NCBI GenBank assembly: GCA_009760855.2
Contig: WPIO01000040.1
Span: 1,377,501 to 1,441,500 of the forward strand
Source of the DNA: Cristatella mucedo
Taxonomy: Eukaryota > Bryozoa > Phylactolaemata > Cristatellidae
Direction of reading: 5' to 3'
Length of the DNA stretch: 64,000 nucleotides
The notes below the pieces were generated by a model. The model searched no databases, was not told where the DNA came from, and was given only the letters and a program-made list of their open reading frames with translations. The position numbers and the translations under genes are program-made. Below, one piece after another: positions 1 to 10,264 of this stretch. Every line of letters starts with the position of its first letter. Positions within the stretch are counted from its first letter, which is position 1.

Positions 1-2578
1 CCGAGACGCAAACGGCGGTGAGTGCTGCCGCCGCCGCGAAGGACGCTTTCGTCTGACGCCGGCGCCTCTGCGCTCGCCTCCTCCGACGCCGTCCCGCCGC
101 TGCGCTCGTCTATGCGAGAGGCGCCAAAGTGTACGCCAATTCCAGAGCCAGCTCGTTTGAACGCGGTTTGAAGCCGCGCTCGCGCGCTGGATTTTCTCCA
201 CCTGACTCGTCCACGCCGCCGCCGCCGCCGCCGATTCGACGCGGCTTTGCTCGGCGAGCAGAAGCCAGCCGAGAGGCACAGCGCCGCTGGGCAGGCTGGA
301 TGGAGTCTGCCAATTCGTAGATAGAGCCGACCGCACCGTGGGCTTAGTAGGCAAAGTCGGCATTCAGACTCGACGCAGTGAGAAAGAGTCGGCGGCGGAC
401 GAGCGAGACAGGCCACTACTCGCTAGTGCAGTGACCCTCCGTGAGCTTCCAACGGACGCTGACTGGCCTCCGCGCACGCGCAGCAGCCGCGGCTATACTG
501 CGCGTGCGCGGCAGCTCAAGGTCTCGAGGATTGCGAATGAAACGCGCGCGGAGCGAGAGCGGGAATTCGAAGCTTCGCGGAGTGAACTTCGAGCCTCCGC
601 GGAGCGTCTGCGTCTCCAGTCGCTCGAATCGGCAGAGTGGCACCGGCGCGTGTGACGGCGTGTGACGTTATTTATTGCTCGAGAAACAAATATCTCCAAA
701 AGGCGCCGAGCTTAGCGCGACTTTGCTTTTCGGGGTCCTTAGTTGAAAAAAGCGATGCAATCGGCTCCGGTCGCGGAATTCGCCTGCCTCGCGTTCCTCT
801 CGCCGTTGCACGTATCCTCTGCCGGAACGTCCTTCGACGCTGGCCTGAGCAAAGGAGCCGATTTCGCAACGCCCGACGGCCACTTTGCGCCCCCTTTCCT
901 CCAGCCATCACTGCATCGGAACTTGGTCTTGGCAATCAGGGGTAAAGGTAAGGCGCTCGCTATTTACGACCTCATTCGCGGGTTCGAATTCAGCTCCGTG
1001 CAATTATTTCTTGCCATCTGCAAGCACTAGCGATGGCCTTTGACGCCCTTCTACCGCAATCCCTTAAGTCAGCTTGTATTCTTGAAGTCCGGTGGTGGTG
1101 ATGATTGCCATAATTACGACGACAGTCATTACGATGAATAATCATTCTTACGACGAATGACCATCACTACGATGGTGATTGCGATCGCATTTACTGACGA
1201 TTTACGCGGCCGAACTATTTGGTGATTCGCACATATCCGATACCGATTCCCGATAACCTGATTCTCGGGCCCACGGTGAATTCCCGACGAATAGTTCGCC
1301 CGGCATTAATGCTGGCAGTTTGCAGGATTTCAAGAAACAGAATAGTATTCATTCATCGTAATGAATGTCGTCGTAATTATGGCAATCATCACCACCACCG
1401 GACTTCAAGAATCGCATTTGATTCGCGATGATCGATTGGCGCTCGAATCGTCGGCAAATCGGCTGCGCGAGCCGCGTCGCTAGCGCAGCGTCGCCGCTGC
1501 GGTCATTCTCATCGAAAGCTGTGGCGACCGCGCGCTTGTCACCGCAGCAGCTGGGCCTGCGCGGCAACCGTCGCAGCGGCTCTTTCCCGTGCAGCTGCGA
1601 CGACTTCCGCTCTAGCACTGCCTCCGACCGGCACACCTTTTACAGTCGTCGCGCGCTCGCGAGCGCTGCTACTTCCTCGGCCGCACGTCTGGCCGACCCC
1701 GTTCTTCTCGCCGCTGCGTCCGGTGAATGCAAGGTCGCCGCCTTTGGCCGCCGCTCGCTCACGCGCCAAAGGCCGCTCGGGTTTTGCACGAGCGCTCCAG
1801 AAAGCCGCTCGAGAAAGTCCATTTGCCCGCAACACCTGCTAAGTAATTACGCTTCGTGGACACAGAGAAGGAGGTCAGCTCGCGCGCGGCACGTAATGCG
1901 CCGCTGCGTAATGGACGCTCGCCACGCCTCGATCGGCATCTGCCCGAACGCCGCGGCCGCCGCGTTCGGGCACAGCGCCGGGTCCTCGGGGCGGCCTCCA
2001 GCGCCGCGCGGCGGCAGCGCTGAGCGTTGACTCTTTGCAGCCGCGATCTCTGCACCGGTTGTCCTCTGCAGCAGCAGCTGCTGCCGCCACCGCCGCCGAC
2101 GCCGTCACAGTCGCCTCGCCGGCGCCGAAAGCGGCGACCTGACGACGAGTCTAAGGAAAGCTTTCCCTGCGACAGAACCTTTGACGACTACGCGGTCAGC
2201 TCCGTGGCTCGGGCCAACGGCTTGCTCAATCGCCGCCCGGCGGCCCGCGACGCCGACGGCGCGCAGCTGACAGCGACGGCGGCCGCTGAGCCGCGCTCCG
2301 GAGACGACGGCCGGACGACGAGAAAGAGGAGGAAATTCTCAGGCGCCGGCGGAGTCACCACCGCCGTCGCCTCAGTCGCTTAAAGACGTTCACACCGCCG
2401 ACCGCCTGCCGCCGGCGCCGAGGGACGTGCTCGCGCTGCTTGCGACGGGCGGCGGCCGCCGAATTCTCCGCGACGGAGGCGGCTTCGAGCCCAAAGCGCT
2501 TCCGGCCTCGTCTCAGCGCCGTGAGCAGAGGCGACTCGCTCGACGTCGTCGCTTCCGGCACCGCGTTGGCAGCGATGG
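1..2578. other. GC-rich CpG-island-like block, no gene identified
   Basis: This block is rich in G, C and CpG and in GCC/GCG codon-like runs. Every frame carries moderately long open frames full of Arg, Ala and Pro, so frame length is not evidence of coding here. The most gene-like stretch is 2,100-2,560, where open frames occur on both strands (Pro-rich then Arg/Lys-rich on plus, Arg/Ala-rich on minus). I could not choose between them or link them to a family. A donor-like AAAG/GTAAGG lies near 943-952. The block may be the promoter or first exon of a host gene cut off by the window edge. It ends at the Polinton left flank. Confidence 0.4.
1078..1412. mobile_element. MITE-like element with long terminal inverted repeats
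   Basis: Positions 1,078-1,139 read into the element, and 1,350-1,412 is nearly the exact reverse complement, with about 60 bp arms and one or two mismatches. Both ends begin ATTCTTGAAGTCCGGTGG when read inwards. The interior of about 210 bp has no open frame of note and a further small palindrome near 1,160-1,190. It is AT-richer than the surrounding block. A short non-coding unit with long inverted ends fits a non-autonomous DNA transposon or foldback element. I saw no convincing target-site duplication, so the exact ends and family are open. Confidence 0.6.
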
Positions 2579-2731
2579 AATAGTATAGTTTTGAATGTTA
2601 TGTATGTTATGTTATGAATGTTTTGAATGTTACGTATGGGCTAGACCCTCACACCTCAACAAGCTCACTCCGTTCGGTTATCTCGTGCTCACTCGAGTCC
2701 CGGGCTCCATAACATTCAAAACTATGCTATT
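2579..2731. repeat. Foldback straddling the Polinton left end
   Basis: The 24 bases at 2,579-2,602 (beginning AATAGTATAGTTTTG) are the reverse complement, with one mismatch, of 2,708-2,731. The second arm lies inside the Polinton left terminal inverted repeat and the first lies outside it. Between them is a stretch of repeated TGTTATG/GAATGTT words (2,595-2,635). The result is a hairpin-capable end that the right terminus lacks. Confidence 0.6.
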
Positions 2732-2755
2732 CGACCCAGTCTTGTTTACTTCAAG
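2661..2755 (+). repeat. Polinton left terminal inverted repeat
   Basis: Read inwards, it contains CCGTTCGGTTATCTCGTGCT, then an ACTCGAGTC block, CTCCATAACAT, and CTTGTTTACTTCAA. The same blocks occur in the same order in the reverse complement of 15,182-15,275, with scattered substitutions. The outermost bases diverge, so the exact terminus and the expected 6-bp target duplication could not be fixed. Confidence 0.8.
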
Positions 2756-2841
2756 AGTATTTTTATGCCCCAATTATTATATTTTATTTTATTCCTTCTT
2801 TATTATTCTGTATTATTTCTTTTCTTATATTTTATTTTATT

Positions 2842-2844
<3 letters not shown>

Positions 2845-2915
<71 letters not shown>
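2845..2915. repeat. (TA)n microsatellite
   Basis: About 70 bp of TA dinucleotide lies just inside the Polinton left terminus, following a T-rich stretch (2,755-2,845). Confidence 0.95.
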
Positions 2916-2916
<1 letters not shown>

Positions 2917-2918
<2 letters not shown>

Positions 2919-3815
2919 GAATACAATATTTAACCGTAAACCAATTTTTCTTACTGGGCAAGATCGTTTTCCTGGCACGCAACTCAAATTCCTTCCATCA
3001 AACTTACTAGACGCTTTATCAAAAGCAATTTTAAAACGTTAAGAATATAAAGCATCTCTAACAGAGTTAAGAATCGAAGTTCATACTTTAAAGTGGGGTT
3101 TAAATAGGGTTAAAGAAATAGAGGATACACAAAACGCCTGTCAGCTTTTTACAAGGAAAAGAAAACAAGATGAGGAAAAAATTTATCTTAGAATAAATAT
3201 ATCATCCACCAGAATTAATTAATTTATATAAAATGTGTTCTATCAATACAGAAACCGATAAAGAAATATATAAGTTCTTCATTAAACAGATTCACAATAT
3301 AAAGCTTTTCACGAATCATACAATGAGATTATTAAATTAACAAGTAACAAAGATGAACCAGTTTCCACGAAAAGAAAACTTTAAGTTTATATAGAAGATG
3401 GCGGATCTAAGAGAAAAATATGTTAACCAAAGATATGAAGAAATTATGCAAAATAATACTCAAGTTTGATTATGCCTAGCAAATCTAACAAAGATAAGAT
3501 ATACAATCGTAGTGATAAACATAGTAATAGCCTTAGGATTAGCAATTTCTAGTAGATGTATTCGATCATTTCCAAATATTACTAATGTAGTTTAGTCTTT
3601 TCCAGCACCATCTGCAATGATGGTAGCAGTCGATAGTGTTCGATGGCCGAAATCGAAAAGATCTACACTAGAATCAAATTCAAAAAGTTTGTTTCCATGA
3701 TAACACATGCTTTATCTGATGAAGTAATTGCAAAAGAAGAGTTTGAAGATATTATAATGGATGGTTCAGCAAAACAAACTATTCCTGTTTAATTACTTGC
3801 AGTTCTTCTATAACA
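2917..3815 (+). pseudogene. Unassigned Polinton ORF remnants, left end
   Basis: The plus strand carries pieces of an AT-rich reading frame from the ATG at 2,917. It runs about 41 codons to a TAA, continues in the same frame for about 55 codons rich in Lys and Glu, then breaks up. Further short pieces follow to about 3,810. Composition matches the rest of the Polinton and not the host flank. I do not recognise the protein. Its place beside the integrase end of the element suggests one of the variable accessory genes. Frame breaks show it is not functional. Confidence 0.4.
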
Positions 3816-3823
3816 AAACTTTT

Positions 3824-4513
3824 TTAACATCTTTTACTAAATAATCTACCGGTTGATCTTTTATTACTATTATTCTGACAACAATATGTTTCGTTAAACA
3901 CCATATTGGATCTGTCAACTCTTCTTCTCTTTTCATCTTCTCCTTCACCTGGTTCTAGTAAATATAAAACAGTTATTTCTAGTTCTAATAATTCTTCTTG
4001 TTCTCCTACTTCTCTGTTATATTTTGGTATCTTTTGTTTCTTTTTTATTGCTTTAGCAGGTTCTCCATCAATTGTGCTCGTAATGTTATTATTTAGGTAA
4101 TCAATAATCTTAGATAAATTATCAATCCACTCTTTGTTTTTAACAAAATCTCCTTTATTCATGCTTTCTTAAGAAAAATTATACTGCGCAATAAAAGCTC
4201 TTTCAGCTACTGTTCGATTCATTTTTTCAACCAATGCAAAACTCTTATTACTAGTACCTTCTATTATGCGTATTTCATGTTTTTTAATTTCTTTCCCTAA
4301 CTCTGCTGTAAACTCTGTTCCTGGATCTACTGCTATCTTCTTTGGCCATTCTAAAGGATCTTTTGTGTAAATATCTATTATTGTTTGTGTTACTTCCTTT
4401 GAAGACTTTGTTTTAAGTGGTCTTGAGTCATTATTTTTACTGGCAACATCAATGACACTCAAAGCATATTTGTATCCAGAATCAGTCGGCATATACAGAA
4501 TATCTGCTTGGTG
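3824..4513 (-). pseudogene. Polinton retroviral-like integrase, one in-frame stop
   Basis: This is an rve-fold DDE integrase, which would catalyse insertion of the element. It reads right to left. The catalytic core spans about 4,513-4,169. It has a first acidic residue in a QAD motif just before the annotated ATG, then the beta strand ALSVIDVASKN, the second acidic residue in AVDPGTEF, and the third in FALVEKMNRT. The last two are separated by about 32 residues, as expected for a D,D-35-E-like core. After a single TAA (4,171-4,169) the same frame continues (4,162-3,824) into the C-terminal part, with WIDNLSKIIDYLNN and a LLEPGEGE stretch typical of Polinton integrases. Apart from this stop the frame is open, making this the best-preserved gene of the element. 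The extreme N-terminus, including any zinc-binding domain, was not found. Confidence 0.85.
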
Positions 4514-4539
4514 ATTTCAGGTCAGGTCATTCTGTGTGT

Positions 4540-4905
4540 AAAAAATTACACGAAGACCAAAGTTAGAATATGAAGTTCACTATGACATCTATGATCTAGA
4601 TAGTGCTGAAACAATTTATTCTGGTATCCTAAGTAACGACAAAATAATAATATGCACTGATTATCACTATGAAACTAATAAGTATTCGATAGTAAAATGT
4701 AGTAAACTATGTTGTCTTGCAGGAAAAACTTTCAAAAAGATGCTCAGAAATATTTTGTATTCACCATTTTTCAGGTCAGGAAGCAATTTGTGCTATTTCA
4801 AAAACGTTTCCGTTTGTAAAAGGAAAGCATAAATCAACAAAATTAAAGGAACTGATTTTTAATTACTTTATTTGTATTTCTGATTCTATTGTTGACGAGG
4901 GTTGC
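4540..4905 (+). pseudogene. Unassigned Polinton ORF remnant
   Basis: An AT-rich plus-strand frame is broken near 4,700, then runs open 4,717-4,908 for about 63 codons with Lys, Phe and Ile-rich sequence. The composition change at about 4,906 marks where the later insertions begin. No family recognised. Confidence 0.3.
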
Positions 4906-5480
4906 TGAACACGGTTGCATCAAGGTTCTGGCAGGTTGGAACAAAATATACTAGGATTCCTGCTGGCAGGAACACGTTACGGGGCGACATTAGCTTTGTG
5001 GAATTGTAGAGTGTGGTTTGGTGTATGTATTCTGCCAGAAGTTGTGCAAGCAAGTAGTGCTGAGTGTGTCGCGTTTTGCTTTAGCATGCATGGCATTATG
5101 CTTGCTATCTGATGCGTGCGTGTCTGATCAAGATATCTTGCAGTGACTTGTAAAGGTCGTGGTAAGATACTGTGTTCACTTCGGGCACTATACAAATGTT
5201 GTATTATACTTATGACTGTAATGGCAGTCAACCTACAATGAATGAGTATCGTAATTATATTCTACTGGTCGTATGATAGAAAGGGTTGCCTCTGCATTGG
5301 TAGGCAAACAAAAGAGAAGTGATTTGTAAATGCAGGACAACCAACGATAGTGGCATAAATGGCCGTGACAATAAGAGCTTGTAGTTGCAAGGACGAAATA
5401 TGGTCACTCTCTTTAGCTAGTCTAAAAGGGGTTGCCTAGGTGTGAGATATCGAAAGGAAGAGTAATTTGTAAGTTGTATT
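4906..5480. other. Inserted DNA of unknown origin
   Basis: The sequence switches from the AT-rich Polinton to mixed composition. No open frame of note, no matching repeat elsewhere in the window and no terminal structure was seen. Confidence 0.35.
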
Positions 5481-5484
5481 ATAT

Positions 5485-5700
5485 TGTGAGTGTATTGATG
5501 GTGCAGTGCTCAAGTGATTGAGCTATGGCTGTTGCTGTTCCAGTAGCACCCTAGGTCCAGGGCTTGAAGACTAGAGTTTCAGTGGGTGCTTGCATCGGCT
5601 GGAGGCGAGTGAAGCCGTACTGCTGCTTCGATCGAGCGCTTTAGTGCTTGGATTGAACTTTAGTGTAATGTATTGCATCTCCGTCTGTACCTCCACAAAG
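5485..5700 (+). mobile_element. Possible tRNA-derived SINE, degraded
   Basis: An A-box-like GGTGCAGTGCTCAAGTGATTG near 5,500 is followed about 60 bp later by a weak B-box-like GGGCTTGAAGACTAG. The spacing resembles the SINEs elsewhere in the window, but no LINE-type tail is visible. It could be chance. Confidence 0.3.
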
Positions 5701-5724
5701 TCATAAAGACCGCGTGGGCGTTAA

Positions 5725-6235
5725 GCAGGAGAGTTTTGTATATCGCACTCACAGCCTAAGCGGCTTTTGCTACGCATTCGGTAGCCAACAGACTTCGTCT
5801 CACGCAACAAAGAGAAAGTGGAAAGCATAGCAGAGTCAGGAGAGCAGTTGAGGTAGTGAGTAGCATAGTAGTAGCAGCCTAGGACCGCTGAAAAGGATGT
5901 GCCATAGTCGGCAGTAGGAGAGTAGTTGTCGTTGCAAAAGAATTGTGGAAGCGAATTCCGCAGTCTAGGACCTGCAGAGCTAAAGCTTCTGTCGCCAACG
6001 GTCTTTAAGACGGAGGAAGGGAACGGATAGTTTATTGCCCATCCAGAACCTGAGGACGGGAAGAGGCTGAAACTGGTGCAGCAGTTCAACAAGGTACGAA
6101 GGAGCCAAGCCGTGGCGGCCAATCACGTTTGCTAGAGGGCGAGTATTATTAACTGTGTGAAGAACCAGACCGAGCACACAGCCTCGAGATTGAGACACAC
6201 AGCCCCAAGAGAGCCCCCATTCTATAGAGGTTCTT
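5725..6235 (-). pseudogene. LINE ORF2 C-terminus, second CR1/L2-like family
   Basis: Two overlapping minus-strand frames carry the conserved end of a CR1/L2-type ORF2. HGLAPSYLVELLHQFQP lies in one frame, and DRSFSSAGPRLRNSLPQFF follows in the next. The order and spacing match the end of the main LINE family in this window (APAYLSDLLP then DRAFSSYAPKAWNSLP), but the residues differ, so this is a different family. The frame change between the motifs and the lack of upstream reverse transcriptase show a broken, 5'-truncated copy. Another trace of this family lies at 26,520-26,580 on the plus strand. Confidence 0.65.
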
Positions 6236-6440
6236 CGGATGATCTTCTTTTGTTCGCATCAATATTTTTTTATTTATAGTATTATTAATATAATTATTAA
6301 TATTTTTGTTCGCATCAATACTCTGGAGCCTCCCACTGAGAGAGGACCTGAACCGTTGCAGAGCAGTGACAGTGATGCCCCAGGCAAGGTGAGAGTTCTC
6401 TGAGGGCGCTTTATCAAGTGCATTAATGGTATTGCTATTA
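6236..6440 (+). mobile_element. LINE 3' tail fragment plus a short direct repeat
   Basis: A 22-base unit containing TTTTGTTCGCATCAATA occurs twice (6,248-6,270 and 6,306-6,325) around an AT-rich stretch. It is followed by the main-family LINE tail GGGCGCTTTATCAAGTGCAT at 6,396-6,420. Only the last few tens of bases of the LINE are recognisable. Confidence 0.5.
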
Positions 6441-6920
6441 TGATCTCTCTCTAGCTGTGGCCGTGGCAAAGATAATCTCGTTATCAGACTGAGAATAAAT
6501 TGAGAACCGACATCCACCCTGAACCCAAAGTTTCCCGTTTTGAACAGCAGCTAAAGTTGATCCGAAGCTATAAAACAGATCGGCATTCTTTCCTGACTTG
6601 CTTGCAAGGTAAATGAAGTCTTGGTGGTGATGGTGAGGATCTGCACCCGGTAGTGTAGGAACTCGTTCCTGTATCGCTAGCATCACACAGCACAAGAGCT
6701 TAACATCATTTTTTAACCATCGGAAAATGCTAATTTCTACGAATAGCAGCAGTTCACTGCGCAAACATGAAAAGTCGATTGCTTTACTGAGCGTTTTCGT
6801 TCAGCCTAAAACCATGAAAGCACTACGGAACATTTTTACTGATAAGCAGCCGCAGCTTTGAATATAGACGTGCTGCACAGACGAGTATGCAGGAGAAAAA
6901 GGATGGATGGGATATGGTAC
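6441..6920. other. Unassigned insert sequence
   Basis: A minus-strand frame of 108 codons (6,764-6,438) has a balanced amino-acid mix but matches no family I know. No splice sites or poly(A) signal clearly frame it. I treat it as probably non-coding. Confidence 0.25.
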
Positions 6921-6929
6921 CGCGGGTAA

Positions 6930-7140
6930 GGAGGAGGGGGAGAAAGAGGAGGCGGCGCAGGAGGAGGAAGTGGAGGAGGAGTTGGAGGAGCAGGCGGAGG
7001 AGCAGGAGGAGAGGGAGGAGCAGGAGGAGGCGGAGAAGAAGGTGCAGTAGGAGGAGTAGGAGTTGGAGGAGCAGGCGCAGGAGCAGGAGGAGGAGGAAGA
7101 GAAGAAAGAGGAGAAGAAGAAAAATAGGAGGAGCAGGATA
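6930..7140. repeat. (GGA/GCA)n purine-rich tract
   Basis: About 210 bp built of GGA, GAA and GCA triplets with almost no pyrimidine runs on the plus strand. All overlapping open frames (Arg, Glu or Leu/Ser repeats) are products of the triplet repeat. Confidence 0.9.
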
Positions 7141-7377
7141 AGGAGCAGGAAGATCTCTAAATTGTTTTTTTTTTTTATCAATTTCACCAGGGTACACCTC
7201 ACGAATATACTATATCTGTTGCACCGCCGAGGGGGATGGGGCCGCGAGCTGAGTACCCGCTCGTTTGGTATTCCTAGCATTGTCTCGAACCTTAAGGACG
7301 CTGGAATCATTTGGAATCCTCGCTCAATGTGCACGCCTTGTAATAAGCATTTTGTAGCATTTCCGTATTTCTAAAAA

Positions 7378-8275
7378 AAAGGTCTCGACCTGTTCATCTT
7401 GACTGAAACTTGGCTAAAGTCGGTAAACGGCACAACAATTAAAGACACTACCCCGGCTGCTTTTTCAATCTTGAATCAGCTAGAAATCTAGGTGCCGCGT
7501 TCCAAAGTGACCTCTCGTTGGACGACCACATCAGCTCCACAATCTTTTTAAATAAGGATACCACGTCCAAGTTGGTCCATGCATTTGTGACATCCCGTCT
7601 CGACTTCTGTAACTCATTAATTGCTGGCCTACCGGCATGTGCGATCAGACGATTACAGCTGGTGCAAAACTCTGCAGCTAGCCTGGTCTGTCGTGAGCGT
7701 CGCAGTTGCCACATTACTCCACTTCTCGCCGACCTGCACTGGCTACAGGTCAAGCAACGGATCGACTATAAGGTTTTGTCGATCACTTTAAGGTCAATTC
7801 ATTCTTTCGCTCCAGCCTATCTCTCAGATCTACTCCCCAACCAGCCAAAGCATCGTACCACCAGCTTTTTGGGATCCAACAGTTTAACAATACCTCGTAC
7901 AAACCTCGAATCCTTTGGAGACCGTGCATTTAGTTCGTATGCTCCCAAAGCTTGGAACTCACCTCTGACTTGCGTCACGGTATCCCCTGACTTGACCACA
8001 TTTACAAAGAACTTAAAAACACACCTATTTTGGACAGCAATATTGAGTCCCTGTGATTCTTCCTTCATGTGTTTATGCGTGCTGACACTGTACATGCTGC
8101 TACCAACCACACTTGCATGCTGACCCTGTGCATGTCACCTCTCACCATGTTATTCATGTTGTTTGTGAAGCATGATATTACTCACCATTCAATCGCATTT
8201 CCATTTGCAGCAAGTGTAAAGCGCTTGGAAAGAGATTGATTTCTCAGAGGGGACTTCATCAAGTGCATTATTATT
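7378..8275 (+). mobile_element. LINE copy A, 5' end joined to 3' end
   Basis: This main-family CR1/L2-like LINE is inserted within the Polinton. It begins with an endonuclease-domain piece (DLFILTETWL, about 7,385-7,415). After an internal deletion it resumes at the end of the reverse transcriptase (SARNLG, about 7,470). The ORF2 C-terminus then runs nearly intact from 7,518 to 8,123 and includes LVHAFVTSRLDFCNSL, LADLHWLQVKQRIDYKVLS and GDRAFSSYAPKAWNS. The 3' UTR ends in the family stem-loop and an ATTATT tail at 8,262-8,280. The missing middle includes the catalytic YADD region, so it is inactive. Its tail abuts resumed Polinton sequence near 8,285. Confidence 0.85.
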
Positions 8276-8380
8276 ATTATCGCTTTTTGCCTAAAAATTA
8301 CAATCATATTTACAATATTCTTGCCTAAGAATATTTGTGAATCCTTGAGTAAGATAAAATATATTTAGTCCTGTGTGCCT

Positions 8381-8758
8381 TCATCGTGTGAAATAATCTA
8401 ATATCTTTGTTTGGTCTTTTGTCATTAAATCATCAAGTACAACAACATTCTTACAATTTTTGTATGAGTCTACTTCTGACATTTCATCAATACCATTAGC
8501 CCAAGCACAACTATTCCTCGCAGTATAATCTTCCATTGATCTAATTAAGACCACGGTACAACGTTTGGTATAAACTTGAAGCAATAATTGTACAAATATC
8601 ATAGTTAACCATCCCCTAGAAGATCCAATTCATAATTAACTGTGTTTTTCCTAATCCGCTTGGACCAAACACCAGTGCTTTAGTAAAGGTTCTTAACGTC
8701 CTGTTTTTATATCTTGTCCAAAATAAAAAACATGGAATTTTATTGTCACTTTCCATAC
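8381..8758 (-). pseudogene. Polinton FtsK/HerA-type packaging ATPase
   Basis: The A32/FtsK-HerA family ATPase would pump DNA into the virion. A minus-strand frame from about 8,758 carries a Walker A motif, GPSGLGKT (about 8,655-8,680). The frame is broken by a stop and a shift, then the 8,602-8,381 frame has Walker B as VVVLDDLM and the following LDYFTR. Order and spacing match the family. Only about the N-terminal half remains, and the C-terminal sensor region is missing. It is divergent from the plus-strand zinc-ribbon gene just to the right. Confidence 0.75.
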
Positions 8759-8785
8759 TATAAATTTTTTTTATAATTTATAGAA

Positions 8786-9095
8786 ATGGAACAAAATATG
8801 TATTGCTTGAAGTCTAAACGGCCTACTGACAATCTTCACGCAGAATATACAGAACTAAAAAGTGCAAAAGGACTTAGTGGAATGATAAAAGAAATCTGTG
8901 CAATCTGTAAACATAAAAAGTCAAAGTTTGTTAAAATTAGAAATGAAGGTACTAGCACATCTGTAGGTACTAGTGCTCTAACACAAGGTTGAAAGGCAGC
9001 TAGTGGAGTTTTAAGCCATGGTCATAAGTTAGGAACGAGTGCAGCTAGTAACAAAGAACAAATACTTTACGAACTAAGAAAGACTATAAACAGTT
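8786..9095 (+). pseudogene. Zinc-ribbon virion-type protein of the Polinton
   Basis: The frame opens at ATG 8,786 and runs to a TGA at 8,990. It has YCLKSK followed about 30 residues later by CAICKHKKSKFVKI. The second pair matches the CxxC-GxKKSKF half of the short zinc ribbon common at the N-terminus of small Polinton/adintovirus proteins. In the first pair the expected second Cys is Ser. After the TGA the frame continues with a Gly/Ala/Ser stretch that runs into the protease. This could be a minor virion component, but that role is inferred from position. Confidence 0.5.
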
Positions 9096-9500
9096 TAAAA
9101 AATAAAGAGTTCTCTTTGACTGATACAGAAATACTAAAACATGTAAAAGAACTAAGTATGCAAAACCTCCGTGGAGTATTTTCTAGAGATGGGCAAACAA
9201 ACCAAAAGAAAACAAATCTCTTACTAACATATACATCTCTTACTAACATATACAGGCAAGTCTGACTTGGCAATCTTCAATTAGATAGTACTTAAAAAAG
9301 TAGGAGACTCTTGTTTTTACTGCGATTCGTTTGGTGCACCACCATTACAAGAACTTATTGATTATCTTGGAACTATTCCAAGTTTTTAAACTTTTCAACT
9401 ACAAGAATACAGCCAAACAGATTGTGGAATGAGATGTATAATTTTCTTAAAAATAATGGACTTCACTGATTTTGGTACAGTAATGGAACTACTGTTGTAA
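9096..9500 (+). pseudogene. Adenain-like cysteine protease of the Polinton
   Basis: This is a C5/ULP-fold protease that in relatives matures virion proteins. The N-terminal signature is clear: LTDTEILKHVKEL, then NLRGVFSRD (9,115-9,195). After a stop the frame resumes with YCDSFGAPPLQELIDYLG (the strand carrying the acidic residue). After another stop comes QTDCGMRCIIFLK, holding the nucleophile Cys and the preceding Gln-rich segment. The stretch that should contain the catalytic His is missing between about 9,255 and 9,300. A 19-bp tandem duplication (9,218-9,254, CATCTCTTACTAACATATA) disrupts the sequence just before it. The gene is therefore dead by deletion as well as by stops. Confidence 0.7.
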
Positions 9501-9555
9501 TTTTTTTGAATTAAACATTTTTTTTTATTTATAGAAATGAAAAAACAATAAAGAA

Positions 9556-10255
9556 GTTCGTGGTAATCGTGGATTCCGAAGTTGTTATCCCTAAAGGAAA
9601 ACCCGCACGACTTCACGTTGAAGAAAAAATGACTAAATATTCAAAACCTCATTTAAATGCACAGATATATATCACACAGGATATGATTCCATTCCTACAA
9701 AATATAGTTAGTCGTGCTAGTGAACAACTTGACTTTCGCGGTTATGATCTTACACAAAGATCTACTGTTGTAGTTAGATTTGACTTCGGAAATAAACCAA
9801 GTTTATTCTTCTTTGGTCAGAAGAATAAACAAATGAAATTTAATAGTCCAGGTAATATCATACTTAACTAGAAAATGATTTTCGTATCAAAGAAATTCTG
9901 GATGGAAGCTATATTACTAAAGAATATCGTAATTCTGAGCCAAGCGCATTCTTGTTTTATTTTCATTATACAGTAGTCGATGTTGGAGTAGATGAAGCAG
10001 TAGTAGACGTCAGTACAGTTGAAGCAGTAGTAGACGTTGACGAAGTTACTGTAGTTCTAGCAAGAGAAGCGATTTGGAAGCTATTTGGCTATCCCTTGCT
10101 CCGTCAGATAAGTCAGGTAGAATTGCAAAACAGTCATCCTTAACAGTACCTGAGATTTCTGGTTTCATTCCTGATAATACTGATATTATTGTTGATAAAC
10201 TTGGTAGTTGACTTGCAATCCATGTACTGAAACCACAGATTTCACCAGGAGTATC
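9556..10255 (+). pseudogene. Unassigned Polinton structural-gene candidate
   Basis: Three consecutive plus-strand frames read as one broken gene. 9,560-9,871 is 103 codons with ITQDMIPFLQNIVSRASEQLD. After a shift, 9,870-10,143 contains a low-complexity run of Val, Asp and Glu. After another shift the frame reads to about 10,250. Following the protease directly, this is where Polintons often carry capsid genes, but I saw no jelly-roll signature. The Val/Asp run (9,970-10,060) looks like a decayed triplet repeat. Confidence 0.35.
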
Positions 10256-10264
10256 TAGAAGGTC

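Noticed and set aside
110-655. Overlapping Arg/Ser-rich frames in the first kilobase
   Set aside because: Frames of similar length occur on both strands, as expected in CpG-rich DNA; no start context, splice pair or domain favours one.
2595-2933. 112-codon plus-strand frame with a Tyr-Ile repeat
   Set aside because: It covers the Polinton terminal repeat and the (TA)n tract; the repeat accounts for its length.
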